Part shown: positions 50,553-62,617 of the stretch, one piece after another
Position numbering within the stretch: position 1 is the first letter of the stretch
How the letters are laid out: the number at the start of each line of letters is the position of its first letter
Assembly (NCBI RefSeq): GCF_000005505.3
Contig: NC_016131.3
Location: 67,523,355 to 67,587,354, forward strand
Origin: Brachypodium distachyon
Taxonomy: Eukaryota; Streptophyta; Magnoliopsida; Poales; Poaceae
DNA: 64,000 bases
Direction: 5' to 3'
The notes under the pieces: model-generated
Database searches by the model: none
Told to the model about the DNA's origin: nothing
Seen by the model: only the letters and a program-made list of their open reading frames with translations
Position numbers and translations under genes: made by a program

Positions 50553-53500
50553 ATGGCATCGCCACCACAGCACCCACCTGCCACTGCCCCCTTGCCCACA
50601 GCAACACCCGCTCATCCGACGACCGCCTCGCAGCCCCTGCCCAGGGCCTTCCTCGCCACCTCTGCCCCGCAACGCGCCGGCGCCGCGACTCCGCCGCCGG
50701 CGCCGCCGTTCGTGTTCACCGCCCGCGCGCTAAACCCTAACCCCCGCCCCGCCTCCCCCGCCCACGGCATCATCTACCCCGTGGCCACATCCTCCACTGC
50801 CGCCACGAACCAGCGCCGGGCTCCCCACGTCGCCGTCGGGTACCCACGTGCCAACGCCGTCGCTCTCCCCATCGCGCCGTCTCAGCAGCCTCAGGTGCTA
50901 ACGCAGTCACGGTTGCCCGCTGCCGCGCCGCGGGGCGTGGCGCCGTCGCTGCGTCCCGAACTGCCTCCTCGAGGAGTTCCCATAGCACCGCAGCCTCAGC
51001 CCAAGGTACATAAGTTATTTTGTGCATATGAGCTTTTGACTGGAGGGTGATTAGACTGAAAAGCTTGAACCTTTCCTTTATTCTCGGCCTAATTCTGAAA
51101 TTATTGTGTGTGTATAATTTTGGGCTGTGATTTCTGATAAGATTTGAAGATCGTGCATAATCGGTCATGTGACTAGGGTTTCATACTTTCATGCTTAGGT
51201 TCAGGTATTCTGTGCACTTGTTTGCCAATATGACGGCATGTTATTTCAGATAAGTACATCTAGGGCTCTGTGAATGGTGATGTGTTGGCCGAGTTAACAA
51301 AATTACTGGAGGAAAGCATACTATTCTGTTGTATGAGAATGTTATCTGAATGCACCCGGTGCTAATTTCTTTTACGCATCCATGTTAATTAGGATACTCC
51401 GTATTGGTAAATTCTGCAATCAAAGTTATGAATTTTGAGGTTCCCTTATGATGTCTGTTGTTCTTTTTGGAAATTCTTAGGTTAATCCAGTTCCAGATGT
51501 TGCTCTTACTCCATCTCCTGAGCCTCAAGAGCAGAGCAACGCCAAGGAAAGGTAAATAAAATAACTTCAAGTGTACAAAGTTGTCTTTTGGACTGAATCT
51601 GCAAGTGAAACTTACTAACTGGACTTCATTGTAGAGAAAGTACCAAAGAAGACTCCGCAACTATGGTGATCAATGGTCGCAAAGTAAGTGCATGCTTATT
51701 AAAAGTTCATATCATAGACATAAGAGTTGTGAGGTGCAATATTTGTGCTTATTTGTATTATGGTAATACATTTTCTAGTAAGAGGAGAATGGTTCTACAT
51801 TGACTAGGTTGAACAGGTCCAGTTAGTATTGCAATTGCAAATGGATCTTTTATTACCTGATGACACACATCTGATCTGTAGAATACATGAGTTTGTACTT
51901 TGTACTGATCATTGATAGGTTGTTTCAGTTCCTAAGGTACTATAACCAATTAAGGACATAGAGTTTAGTCTATTTCATTTGCTTAATGAGTTATGATGAG
52001 GTTGTCTGATCGGGAACTGATGAGACCTGGGTAATAAGTCAGAGATTAGAACCTGATCCATAAAAAAATAGATGCACAGTTCAAGAAGCATTAAAGTTTG
52101 ATTCACCAAATTTATGCATGGCTTGTTTGTCAGAGATGAATTGAATGTCACGAAAGAACTGAAATTTATTCTGATTTGTTTTTGTTGTTCCAAGGTTAAC
52201 TTCTCGGACAGCGAGTCAGGATCCTTGTATGCACTCTGCCGATCTTGGGTGCGGAATGGTGTTCAACATGAAATTCAGGTTTGTGTACTTTCATTCTATC
52301 AGTTGAATGCATAAGTTACTATTTGATGGTTACAATTGTTCTTTACTTTTGATTCTGTAAATCAGTTCCTTTTAACTTTAAGCACAGCTCAAATGCCTTT
52401 TAGTGTTTTTTAAGCAACTTTCTGCTAGTTTTGAGTTTTTCATACTTCAAATTCTGCTCTTTGACTCCTTGACTAAATCCATGTATGTTCCTTACATAAA
52501 TATCCTGTGTGTCCTTTGAGAAACAAAACAGGTTATTCTTTAGATAAATTTCTGTTAGGAAATTGGATCTATGGGTATCTTGGTCATAGTGGATAGGATA
52601 CTATACTTTTATCCCAGCAGGCATGTATTTTGGGGATAACTATTAATTCTTCCTAACAAAGTTTTGCTCACTTGTATTTGCACTAAAGGATGATTTCTTT
52701 ACTTTCCAAAAGTATGATCGGAGTGAGACAGTATCCTCACTTTGTGTGCACAAAGCTAATTAGAAGAATATTTCTGTTTCGTTGTAAATGCAATTTTCAC
52801 CGTACAACTAGGTTTGTTGTTCTGTGTTTTGGGGTTTCCCTCCTATTACTTTCAGAGGCTATGTATTTGCATTCTCTATTCGAGAGTCCTCGTTACTTAT
52901 CTCACTTTTGTTTTCAGCCAAGGTTTGTTGGAAACGTTGCACCACATCTTCCTCCACCTTTGCCTGCTTCGGTCGTAGATTCTAGGATGTCAGGGAAAGA
53001 CAAGGAAGCTGAAAATGAAGAACCAAAAGAAGCGAAGGTATCTTGCAAAAACAAACTTTGCTGCTTTGCTACTTTAATTTAATGAGGTTAATACTTTGCT
53101 GATGCAAATGCACTGTTGAGCATACTCTGTGCTTAGATATATCCTTTCCAGACAATTGTGGATTCTCCATGGCATCTGTATGTCCCAATTCTTATAGCCA
53201 ATTTTAGGTTTTAGAATGATTAATAAGCTTCCATCAATAGCAATATCTCAATTTCTGAAGCATATCTTTATAAGTGCATTTGCTAATTCACTGCCCTACG
53301 ACATAATAGCACATCATTATGTGCAATTGGTTGTGAGCTTGATAAAAACATTAACCTTCTTAGTTTTATGTTCTGTGTTTTGCCAGCCTAAAAGAGGCCA
53401 AATGAAGTTATAACATCAGTTTTCTTCTACCTAATAATATAGAGCGCCCCTAGCATTTTCGAGCTACTGGCATGTAGTTATTTTATAACTTAGAAAAGGA

Positions 53501-54535
53501 AATAGTTGACCGGCACATTCAACTGCATGTTTGGGACATGCATAGACTAGAGCAGAAGATTCAGTTCTTCCCTGTTCCATTTTTTACCCTTTTTTCAGAA
53601 GTCTTTGAAGTCCTATTATCCTGCATATGCTACAGTTTCTTCTGTCCACTTCTAATCCTTGTTGAGTCCGTTCTGAAATTATTTTTCATCTGCTCACAGG
53701 GCGTAAATTTGGTAGGTCGGCACTTCCTTAAATTATATCTAGCTAAAGGTTCTAAACCTAACCTGTTGGTGGCATTGGGTTCATCTGTTGTCACTTACCA
53801 AACAAAAATTTAAACTGTGAAGATTATTTCTCATTATCTGGGATGAAGGGATAAAGGGTCGTTTATCTTTTGATGATGGGATCCTTAAGTGGAATTTACT
53901 TGTTTAAGATCTTTTTTTACCCACCACCTTTTGTACATGGTGTATTTTACCTCCATTGTCTTTCTCTATTACCAGAAACACTAGTGCTGCCTCTGCTACC
54001 ATTAACCATTGGATTTGATCTTCCTTTCTGCAGAATGATACTGGTGAATATACTACAGCTGGCCTATTGAAGGAACATGTTGATCGTGCAAAAAAGATAC
54101 GCGCGCAGTATGTATTTTTCTTCTCATCCTTTTGTACCTTCTTATTAGAGATCCAATCAATCACCAGATGAATATTAGACCAAGACATTGTCAGAGCAGT
54201 AACAATTTTGTAGGTAGCATTATGGCAGCATAATAGCTATGATTGTTGTTTTTTCCTTTGTGTGTATTATTAAGTGAGATAATTAAATGATTTTTTTATG
54301 CTCAAAGCTGACAGCTTGTTGTATTGGTGAAGTAGCAGTTCACAAACATACATTAAAAATGGTAACATAATAATCTGCACCCAATTGGACTCGAGTTATT
54401 TTCTTCTATTTTGACACAAGTTTGTTTGGCAGATTGCGCGTGGAGCGCCAATCCCGCATTGAAAGGTACAAGCAGCGCCTGGCATTTCTATTGCCCCAAC
54501 CACCAGTTCCACCTAGCGAGCCTGGGAAGCAATGA
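50553..54535 (+). CDS. LIN37-like protein, probable DREAM-complex subunit
   Basis: Seven exons join in frame: 50553-51005, 51481-51551, 51635-51683, 52195-52278, 52918-53037, 54034-54107 and 54433-54535, giving 317 residues. The N-terminal half is Pro/Ala-rich and probably disordered. The conserved core GSLYALCRSWVRNG (exon 4), followed by PHLPPPLPAS, resembles the animal LIN37 block (LYxICRAWMRN, then PxLPPLPE). A basic helix near the C-terminus (LLKEHVDRAKKIRAQLRVER) resembles the arginine-rich LIN37 C-terminal helix. In animals LIN37 belongs to the MuvB core of DREAM, which represses cell-cycle genes; the plant assignment is inference from these two blocks. Splice sites are all GT-AG. The start ATG (MASPPQHPP) is the first in the open frame. 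A poly(A) signal follows. Confidence 0.8.
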
Positions 54536-54703
54536 TACACGTCCATAGAACGGACCCATAAGATAGCCTGGCAAGCGCCACGGCTTCCATGTAGCCTTTG
54601 TGTTGCTGTGTTAATTTACATAATCTATAGGAGTTGTTACATCTTTCCAGTTGTTATACTGTTACTGTGTTTTATGATACCTTTTGGTAACCTTGTACCC
54701 AAC

Positions 54704-54709
54704 AATAAA
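54704..54709 (+). terminator. Poly(A) signal of the LIN37-like gene
   Basis: AATAAA in the context CCAACAATAAAGTTTG lies 169 bases after the stop codon. Confidence 0.6.
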
Positions 54710-55211
54710 GTTTGTAGTTTTGCCTGAGAATAGTGTGTTGCTCCTGCCGACTGCTTAGCCTTTTCTTCTCAGAACCATTTGCTCTGTGTACCTGTGTGTT
54801 AAGAATCTTTTAAATTTTGAGATTGAAACTATTTCTAGTATGGTAAAGTTTCTTCACTTTATTTAGTCAGAATTGTTATGTAGTAGAATCTTTAGATTTC
54901 CAGATTTGTTATGTATTTTTTGGATTGCCAGACTTGTTGTTTATTAGTACTCCGTAAGTTATTAGTAACTTAATTTTTGGTAGCGAAAATATCTGAACTT
55001 TAGAGGACGGAAACCATTACACATCAACTGAAAAAAAGCACAAGGCCCCGAGGAAAACCAAGGAGGCTTCTCCTAAAACAAAAACTGACCACAAAGTCTA
55101 TGCACGGATCCTTTCGCATATCATCATGCACGGCCTGTTGCTGGTAGGTTGCACTTTTAAGCATTTAGCATTAGTGTTGCCACGGGAGAAGGAGGCGCCA
55201 TCCTTGACGAA
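54710..55211. other. Intergenic, no gene recognised
   Basis: AT-rich sequence with short near-repeats around 54880-54945 (GTTATGTAGTAGAATC, GTTATGTATTTTTTGG). Nothing else is supported. Confidence 0.45.
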
Positions 55212-55836
<625 letters not shown>

Positions 55837-55956
55837 TCACCCCCCGTCAGATCTAGCGGTCCGTTCATGCCTTGCCGTCCATGGCACCCGTCCGTCAACG
55901 CTCTCCGGGTCCTACGCTGAGGTTGTTGCAGCCGGCGGTCCTTCAACTACCCCAGC

Positions 55957-57776
55957 ATGCCTCGGGAAGGCGCGGTCCGCTCCCTCACCACGCTCCGCCC
56001 CGCGGTCCGTGGAGCGCCCAAGGCCGTCGTCCAAGGTTGTTGGCTCCCTGCCTTTCCTTTCTGGGCAATAGTAGGACGTTCCGGGCAATTCCTGAACTGT
56101 GGTTTGCTCGAGGCGCCACTCTCCCCTGTTCCGGCTGGTCGGCGTCCCATGCTCCACCAGCCCAGCCCGGCTTGCGCTGCCTTCTTAAGATGCTTCAGAG
56201 GGCGCTGCTTCCGCTGCCTTAGCAAAGACCACCGCCGCAAGGACTGCAAGGAGCCGCCGCGCTGCATTGAGTGCTGGGCTTGGGGACACCTGGCCTCCGA
56301 ATCCTCACGCTGCAAGGCCGCCCGAGCCAAGGCCACTGCCTCGGTCTCCGACGGGCTACGTCCGCCCATCGCACGGCGTCTGCGCTTCCCTGCTCCGCCG
56401 CCCTCTGCCGACATGCTTAGCCGGGCCATCACGCTCCCGGCACCGTGCCGCTCGAGGGCGAGTCACTCCATCATCATGGCGTCGCGCTCCATTGAGCGTC
56501 AGATCGACACACTGCGCAGCCACGGCGTGCTGGTCAAGGCTGTCGACCAGTACCACGTGGCCAGCCCGATCCTCGTCGTCGGGCGCTGGAGAGCGCCCTG
56601 CGCATCCCGTCTCACTGCCCGCGCGTCACCCGCCACATGCCCGAGGATTTCTTCGTGCACTTCGACGACACCGCCCACCGCGATCGCGCCATCGGTCTCG
56701 GCCGCATCGTCATCGACGGTGCCCCCTTCGTCCTGCAGCCCTGGCGTGAAGCTGCGCACGGTACGCTCCAGACCTACACCTTGCACGTGCGCGTCTGCAT
56801 CGAGAAGATGCCTCTGCATCTGTGGTCCATCGAGGGGGCCGAGTCCGTTCTCGCCAGGGACGCCATCGTGGATCGCCTCGACAGATGCACCTTCGCCAGG
56901 GACAACACCAAGCTCTTCAGTTGCTGGGTCTGGTGTTGGAGCCTCGACCGCATCCCCAGCGTCCACGAGTTCACCGTCTTTCGCGCAGGCGCCGGGCGGG
57001 TGGAGGAGATGAACGGCTACTCTCCGCCGCGCTGGGAGGTTGCCCCGCCACCGGAGGGGCTCCATTTCCGATCCCTCATTCACATCGACCGGGCGGAGGA
57101 CTGGATTGTGCGTGAGGTGCGCACGCCCTCCTCGGGCCAGAGCGGCATACCCTCCTCGAGCTGTGATGAGGCGCCGTCGCTTCCCGCCGTCCAGCTGTAC
57201 TCCTGGTTCTTCGACGTCCAGGACGGCGACCAGCCGCTCTCGGGTGCGGGGCGGCGACACGTGGAGGCCTGCCGCGGCATCCTAGCACCGTACAGACGCG
57301 ACGACACCGGGGACGACGCGGACCGCTCCCGCTGCGCCAGGCACGACACGACACTCGCCCACGACTCCACCAGCCACCGCGCGGCTGCACCTGCGCCTGG
57401 TAACGGCGGTGAACGACACCGGAGCTGCACACCAGTGAGTCGTCGCCGAGCCGCCTCCGTGCCTGCCTCTCCGCCCACGGCTGCAGGCCGGGCCGGGGAG
57501 ATCCTGCCACCACCACCTCCGCTCCCGCTTCATGGCCCCCTCCCACAGCGCCTCTGCTCTCCGGCGGTGAAGGAACTCTGCACCCCGGTCGCGGAGATCA
57601 CCGCCCTAGCCGTCATGCCCTCGTCGCTGATCAGCCGCTCCTCCGAATCCAGCGAGGATCCTCTGGCTGAGCTCATGGCGTCTGAGCAGCTTGAGGATCT
57701 CTGCTGGCCGTTGCAGAACGTCGACTCGATGGCGTTTGAGCTTGATGCCATCTGGTCGCCGCCATCGCTTCGCTGA
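55957..57776 (+). pseudogene. LINE ORF1 (zinc-knuckle nucleic-acid-binding protein), frameshifted
   Basis: The first frame carries a CCHC knuckle CFRCLSKDHRRKDC and a degenerate second one (CIECWAWGH, last Cys displaced). After a frameshift near 56610-56640 the second frame continues with a DUF4283-like RNA-binding region (FFVHFDDTAHRDRAIGLGRI), a WSIEGAESVLARDAIVDRLD block, and a Pro/Ser-rich C-terminus ending at 57776. The gag-like role is to coat LINE RNA. I infer it was one ORF before the frameshift. Confidence 0.75.
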
Positions 57777-58489
57777 TCATGTTCACACAGGGCTTTGACC
57801 TCTTTGTTGCAGGTGTTGGACGCAGGGCTACCTCCTGGCCGTCTCCGCTGGGGTTGGTCTCGCCCCTGCTCGCCCCGCCCGGTGACTCGGCACTCGGCGG
57901 CGTCACCGACCAAGTGGAGTAGGTCACCATCAACGAGCACGCCAGCGTGGTGCGCTCCCTCTTCACCGCCCCGCCACCCTCGGTGCTGGGACCCACGCCT
58001 GCACCTCCACCCCGTTCGACGGCCACGGCTACTGTCGCCCCCTGACGTAGTGCGCGGCAGGCCGGGAAGATCTCCACCACGCCGGTGGCCCAACGCGCCA
58101 CGCTTCGCCTAGCCAAGGAGTTGGGCGTCATCGACCAGGAGGAGCAACGGGCCGACATCGCCGCCACCGCCCTTACTCAGCGAGGTTGACGTGGACGGCC
58201 TCGTGATCATGACCAGGCTTGATCGCGAGGCACTTCTTCGCGCCGCCACACAGGCATCGTCCACTAGAGCCGCCACTCCGGCGCATTAGTTCCTATGTCT
58301 TTGCAGCTCTGCTTAGTTCGGCGCCGGCTGGCCCTATGCCAGTTGTTTGTTTGTGTTGTGTGGTTTGGGAGACGGATGTTAGGCGGTAACGCATCTTGGG
58401 GCCGTCTCCTCCCCCTGTATGGCCGGTTTGTGTTTTTCAATTCAACAATTGTACGTCGCCGTCACCTTCGGAGTTCTTCTTGTGTCCCA

Positions 58490-61400
58490 ATGAGTGAAGC
58501 TCTTTGCCCCATTCTCTGCTGGAATGTTCGAGGGCTGAACAACGTTGCTCGTCGGGCGGCCGTCTGCGAGCTTGCCACTGCGGCTAAGGTCGCGATTCTG
58601 TGTCTCCAAGAAACAAAGCTAGCCTCCATCGACGACCTTGTGGCTTGCGAGACGGCTGGGCCCTCCCGGCGCTCCCGTCTCTTCCTTCCGGCCGACGGCA
58701 CGCGTGGTGGAGTGGCCATCTTCTGGGACTCCGATATCGTGTCCATCTCCAGCCCTCGGCTCGGCCAGCTCTCCCTTTCCGCCATCGTCACCATCTTGCG
58801 CTCCGGGCTTGCGTTCAACATCTCCACCATGTACGGCCCTGCGGACGACGCGCTCAAACCCACCTTCCTGCAGGAGATGAGAGGCCTCGCGCCAAGGAGA
58901 GCCATGGCTCATCGTCGGAGATTTCAATCTCATCTACGAAGCTAGGGATAAGAACAACCTCAATCTTTGTCGGCGTCTCATGGGTCAGTTCCGTGCTGCG
59001 ATTGATTATGCCGAGATCTTCGAGCTCCGCTGCTCCAACCGGCGCTTCTCCTGGAGCAACGAAAGGGAGCACCCCACCCTTGTCAAGCTCGACCGCATTT
59101 TCTGCAACACGTCCTGGGACGCCCTGTTCTTGCCCTACGCCGTACAAGCCCTCTCCACCACGCACTCGGACCACTGTCCGCTTCTCCTCGCCGGCTTCAG
59201 CATGCCGCCGCGCAAGGCGCGGTTCCGTTTTGAGAACTTCTGGCCGCGGCACCCTGGTTTCGCTGAGACGGTCGCGAGGGCTTGGCAGGACGAGGTGGCT
59301 TCGACCAATCCTTTGCATAGGTTGCACGTCAAGCTCGGGCACACTGGTCGCGCCCTTCGTCGTTGGAGCCGAGGGTTGTTCAGCGACACGCGTTTCCAGC
59401 TACATCTTGCGCTTGAAATCGTCTTCTGTCTGGACACCGCTCAGGAGGAATGTGTCCTGTCACCATCGGAGTTCCTTCTCCATCGTGCCCTAAAGCCCAG
59501 AATCCTTGTTCTGGCCGTCGTGGAGCGGGCGCGTCGCCGGCAGGCCTCCTGTCAGCTCTGGCTCCGGGAGGGGGACGCCAACACGCGTTTCTTTCACATC
59601 AAGATCAACGCTCGACGACGCAAGAACTTTCTTCACCAGGTCTCTACTGACACCGGCATTCACGTGGCGCACGACGACAAGGCCCATGCCCTTCTGCGGC
59701 ACTTCTCAAATGTTCTCGGGTCCGCTGCACCTCGTGCTCGCACCCTTCTCTGCGACTCGCTGGACATGCCTGTACTTCCCCGTGCCGGGCTGGATAACCC
59801 GTTCACCCTCGACGAGATTTGGGCCGCCGTCCAAGCCTCGCCGGCCGAGAAGGCGTCGGGCCCCGACGGCTTCACCGGTGTCTTCTTCCGCTCTTCCTGG
59901 GACATCATCAAGCTGGACCTCCTCGCCGCCTTCAACAACACGTTCTTCATCGCCGGCGGCAATTTCACCGCCCTAAACTCGGCCTTCATCGTGTTACTGC
60001 CCAAGAAAGCCTGCGCCACTTCCGTGCACGATCTGCGGCCTATTAGCTTGATTCACTCCTTTGCTAAGCTCTTCTCCAAGGTGCTCGCTCGCCGCTTTAC
60101 GCCGCACATGGGGGAGCTCATTTCGCCCGCTCAGAACGCCTTCCTCAAGTCCAGGTGCATTCACGATAACTTTCTGTTTGTTTGGAACGCAGCCCGCGCT
60201 CTCCATCGACGCAAGAAACCCACGCTCCTGATCAAGATCGACTTTGCCAAAGCCTTTGACTCCGTCTCCTGGGACTACATGCTTGATTTTCTGCATCGCC
60301 TCGGCTTCCCGGCTCGCTGGCGCGATTGGATTCCCCTTCTCCTCTCGACCGCCTCCTCCTCGGTGCTTCTCAATGGCTCACCCGGCGAACCCATTGTTCA
60401 TCGGCGTGGACTGCGGCAGGGGGATCCTTTGTCCCCGTTGCTGTTCATCCTTGCCATCGACCCCCTGCAACGCGTTTTGCAGCAGGCCACGGAGTTGGAT
60501 GGACTCTCGCCGCTGCCCATCCGCGAGGCGGCGCTTCGTACCAGCCTCTATGCCGACGACGCCATTGTGTTCCTCAACCCGGCTCGGCAGGACATGCAGC
60601 TCCTCCTTTTGATCCTCGAGGAGTTTGGGCTCGCAACCGGCCTGCGCATCAATATCAACAAATGCGAGGTCACCGGCATCCACTGTGATGACATTGACCT
60701 TGCCGACGTGCTGGCCAACTTCGCAGGGACTAGGGTTCACTTGCCCATTCGCTACCTTGAACTGCCCCTGACCCTTGGTCGCCTGAAAATGGTCCACCTT
60801 CAGCACATTCTTGATCGGGCCCGCGCTCGGCTCGCGGGCTGGCGGCCGCAAGGCTCTCACTTCCTCCATGCTCAGCGCCCTCCCGGTCTACGCCATGACG
60901 GCGATGAAACTGCCCAAGGCCTTCCTCGCATCCCTCGACAAGATCTGTCGCCGCTCGTTTGGGGCGTGGAAGAGAATGACATTGCGGGCAGCAAATGCAA
61001 AATTCATTGGGCCAGGGTCTGCTCACCGACTGCCCACGGGGGGCTAGGGCTCCCCAACCTCGACGCTTTCGGCCGTGCGCTTCGTCTCCGTTGGTTATGG
61101 CTCGAGTGGATTGCGCCGGACCGCCCTTGGGTGGGCACCCCCCCGCCTTGCGATGCTACGGATCGGGATCTCTTCGCCGCTGCCACTCGCGTCTAGATCG
61201 GCGACGGCATGACGGCCTCTTTCTGGCACTCTAGCTGGAGCCACAGTCAGCATCTGCGCGCGGCATACCCGCTCCTCTTCGCTTGCTCCCGAAGGAAAGG
61301 GCGGTCTGTCGCCCAGGCTCTTGACGACAATCGCTGGGTCCTTGATCTACCTGACCGCTCCACGCCGCTGCTTCTCGAGTTCGTTCATGCCTGGAGGGAA

Positions 61401-62030
61401 ATCCGCCATGCCAACATCGTCCTCCAATCCGGCGTCCCCGATTCCATCTGCTGGACCCTGACCAACAGTGGGCAATACTCCCCGCGATCCGCCTACCTTC
61501 TCCACTTCATCGGTCGCACCAACTCTGACTTGTTGTAGACGGTCTGGCGTGCCTGGGCTCCCCCCAAGCACCGTTTCTTTGCGTGGCTCCTTCTCTAGGA
61601 TCGCCTTTGGTGCGCCGATCGGCTACAACGGAGAGGCTGGCCAAACGAGTATTTCTGCGCACTTTGCCGACGCAACCTCGAGACCACCCACCATTTGTTC
61701 GTCGCATGCACTTTCACCACCCGCCTGTGGCTCGAGGCGGCGTTGTGGCCTAACTGCCAGGGAGTGGCGGCGTCCCTGCAGTCCGTCACGGTTTCAGTGT
61801 CTGATTTCCGGGAATCCCTGATGCTCGAGACTGACACCGGGCACCGTCATGGCATGAGCTCGCTCTTCATCCTCATATGTAGCTCTGTTTGGCGCGAAAG
61901 GAACGAAAGGATCTTCCGGGACAAGGAAACCTCCTTGTGTCAAATCATTAATTTCATTAGGGACGAGGCCCAGGCTTGGGCTTTTGCCGGCGCCAAAGCT
62001 CTCCGAAGATTGTTGTGGGAACCACCTTGA
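58490..62030 (+). pseudogene. LINE ORF2 (endonuclease-reverse transcriptase), disrupted
   Basis: It starts at ATG 58490 (MSEALCPILCWNVRGLNN). The endonuclease has LCLQETKL, a frameshift near 58900, then VGDFNLIY in the new frame and THSDHCPLLL. The reverse transcriptase spans about 59800-60700 with DFAKAFDSVSWDYM, RGLRQGDPLSPLLF and the catalytic LYADDAIVF intact. Two more, mutually compensating frameshifts lie near 60850 and 60960. Downstream come HGGLGLPNLDAFGRALRLRW, the zf-RVT region (RFFAWLLL, CALCRRNLETTHHLFVAC) and the end SSVWRERNERIFRDKE. Three TAG stops lie at 61194, 61536 and 61596. Confidence 0.9.
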
Positions 62031-62179
62031 GTGTTGTTTTTAAGCTGTTTTAGTTAGTTCTTCTTTCTTTTCTTTTAATCCTTGTCTGCTTCGGCAGTTT
62101 GTAACTATATTCTCCCTGCTAGTATAATTGAAAGCCAGCACTTGCTGGACCTTTCAAAAAAAAAAAGAAACGGAGGCGA

Positions 62180-62260
62180 ATGAGGGCCGCGAGGTTGCGC
62201 GGATTCGTCCAGGTAACAAGAGCAAACCCAGCTATCCAGCCGCAACCAGCCTTAATTAAT
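62180..62260 (-). pseudogene. Peroxidase relic, 5' part beyond the LINE
   Basis: The minus strand reads NPRNLAALIRLRF up to the target duplication, the peroxidase sequence expected just before [10 protein letters not shown] at 55.6 kb. It confirms that the LINE split one gene. Confidence 0.75.
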
Positions 62261-62350
62261 CTCGACGTACGTACGACATGCACACATTTGCCGCGAGGTT
62301 TATTGTGACACGTCCGTACGTGTGTCTCCGTAGGCGTGTGTGTGTTTCAA

Positions 62351-62503
62351 GAGATGCGACGGGTAGATTCTGCTGGACAACAGCACGAGCAGCGTGTTGG
62401 TGAGATGCGACGGGTAGATTCTGCTTGACAACAGCACGAGCAGCGTGTTGGTGAGATGCGACGGGTAGATTCTGCTGGACAACAGCACGAGCAGCGTGTT
62501 GGT
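62351..62503 (+). repeat. 51-bp tandem triplication
   Basis: Three almost identical 51-bp units start GAGATGCGACGGGTAGATTC at 62351, 62402 and 62453; the second differs by one base (GCTTGACAA). The unit is 17 codons long. Confidence 0.95.
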
Positions 62504-62590
62504 GGATGCCGCCAAGGCGACGCGGGAGGAGGCCTGCCCCGACCCCGGCATCGGCTGCTGCGCCGAACTTTTACACATCTCATTGGTGGA
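62351..62590 (+). pseudogene. Second peroxidase relic, exon 2 with triplicated start
   Basis: After a GT-rich intron-like leader it shows the exon 2 start of a peroxidase 2-like gene ([17 protein letters not shown]) three times. It then continues in another frame with VDAAKATREEACPDPGIGCCAEL, of which 20 residues match the [19 protein letters not shown] block, and next TTTTACACATCTCATTGG, which matches intron 2 of peroxidase 2. It is a fragment, not a gene. Confidence 0.85.
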
Positions 62591-62617
62591 CAAACCGGCG
62601 ATTCTACCGGCACCGCT

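Noticed and set aside
56499..57546. Long minus-strand open frames in the LINE
   Set aside because: They are shadows of ORF1 caused by high GC; the plus strand carries the zinc knuckle and DUF4283-like sequence.
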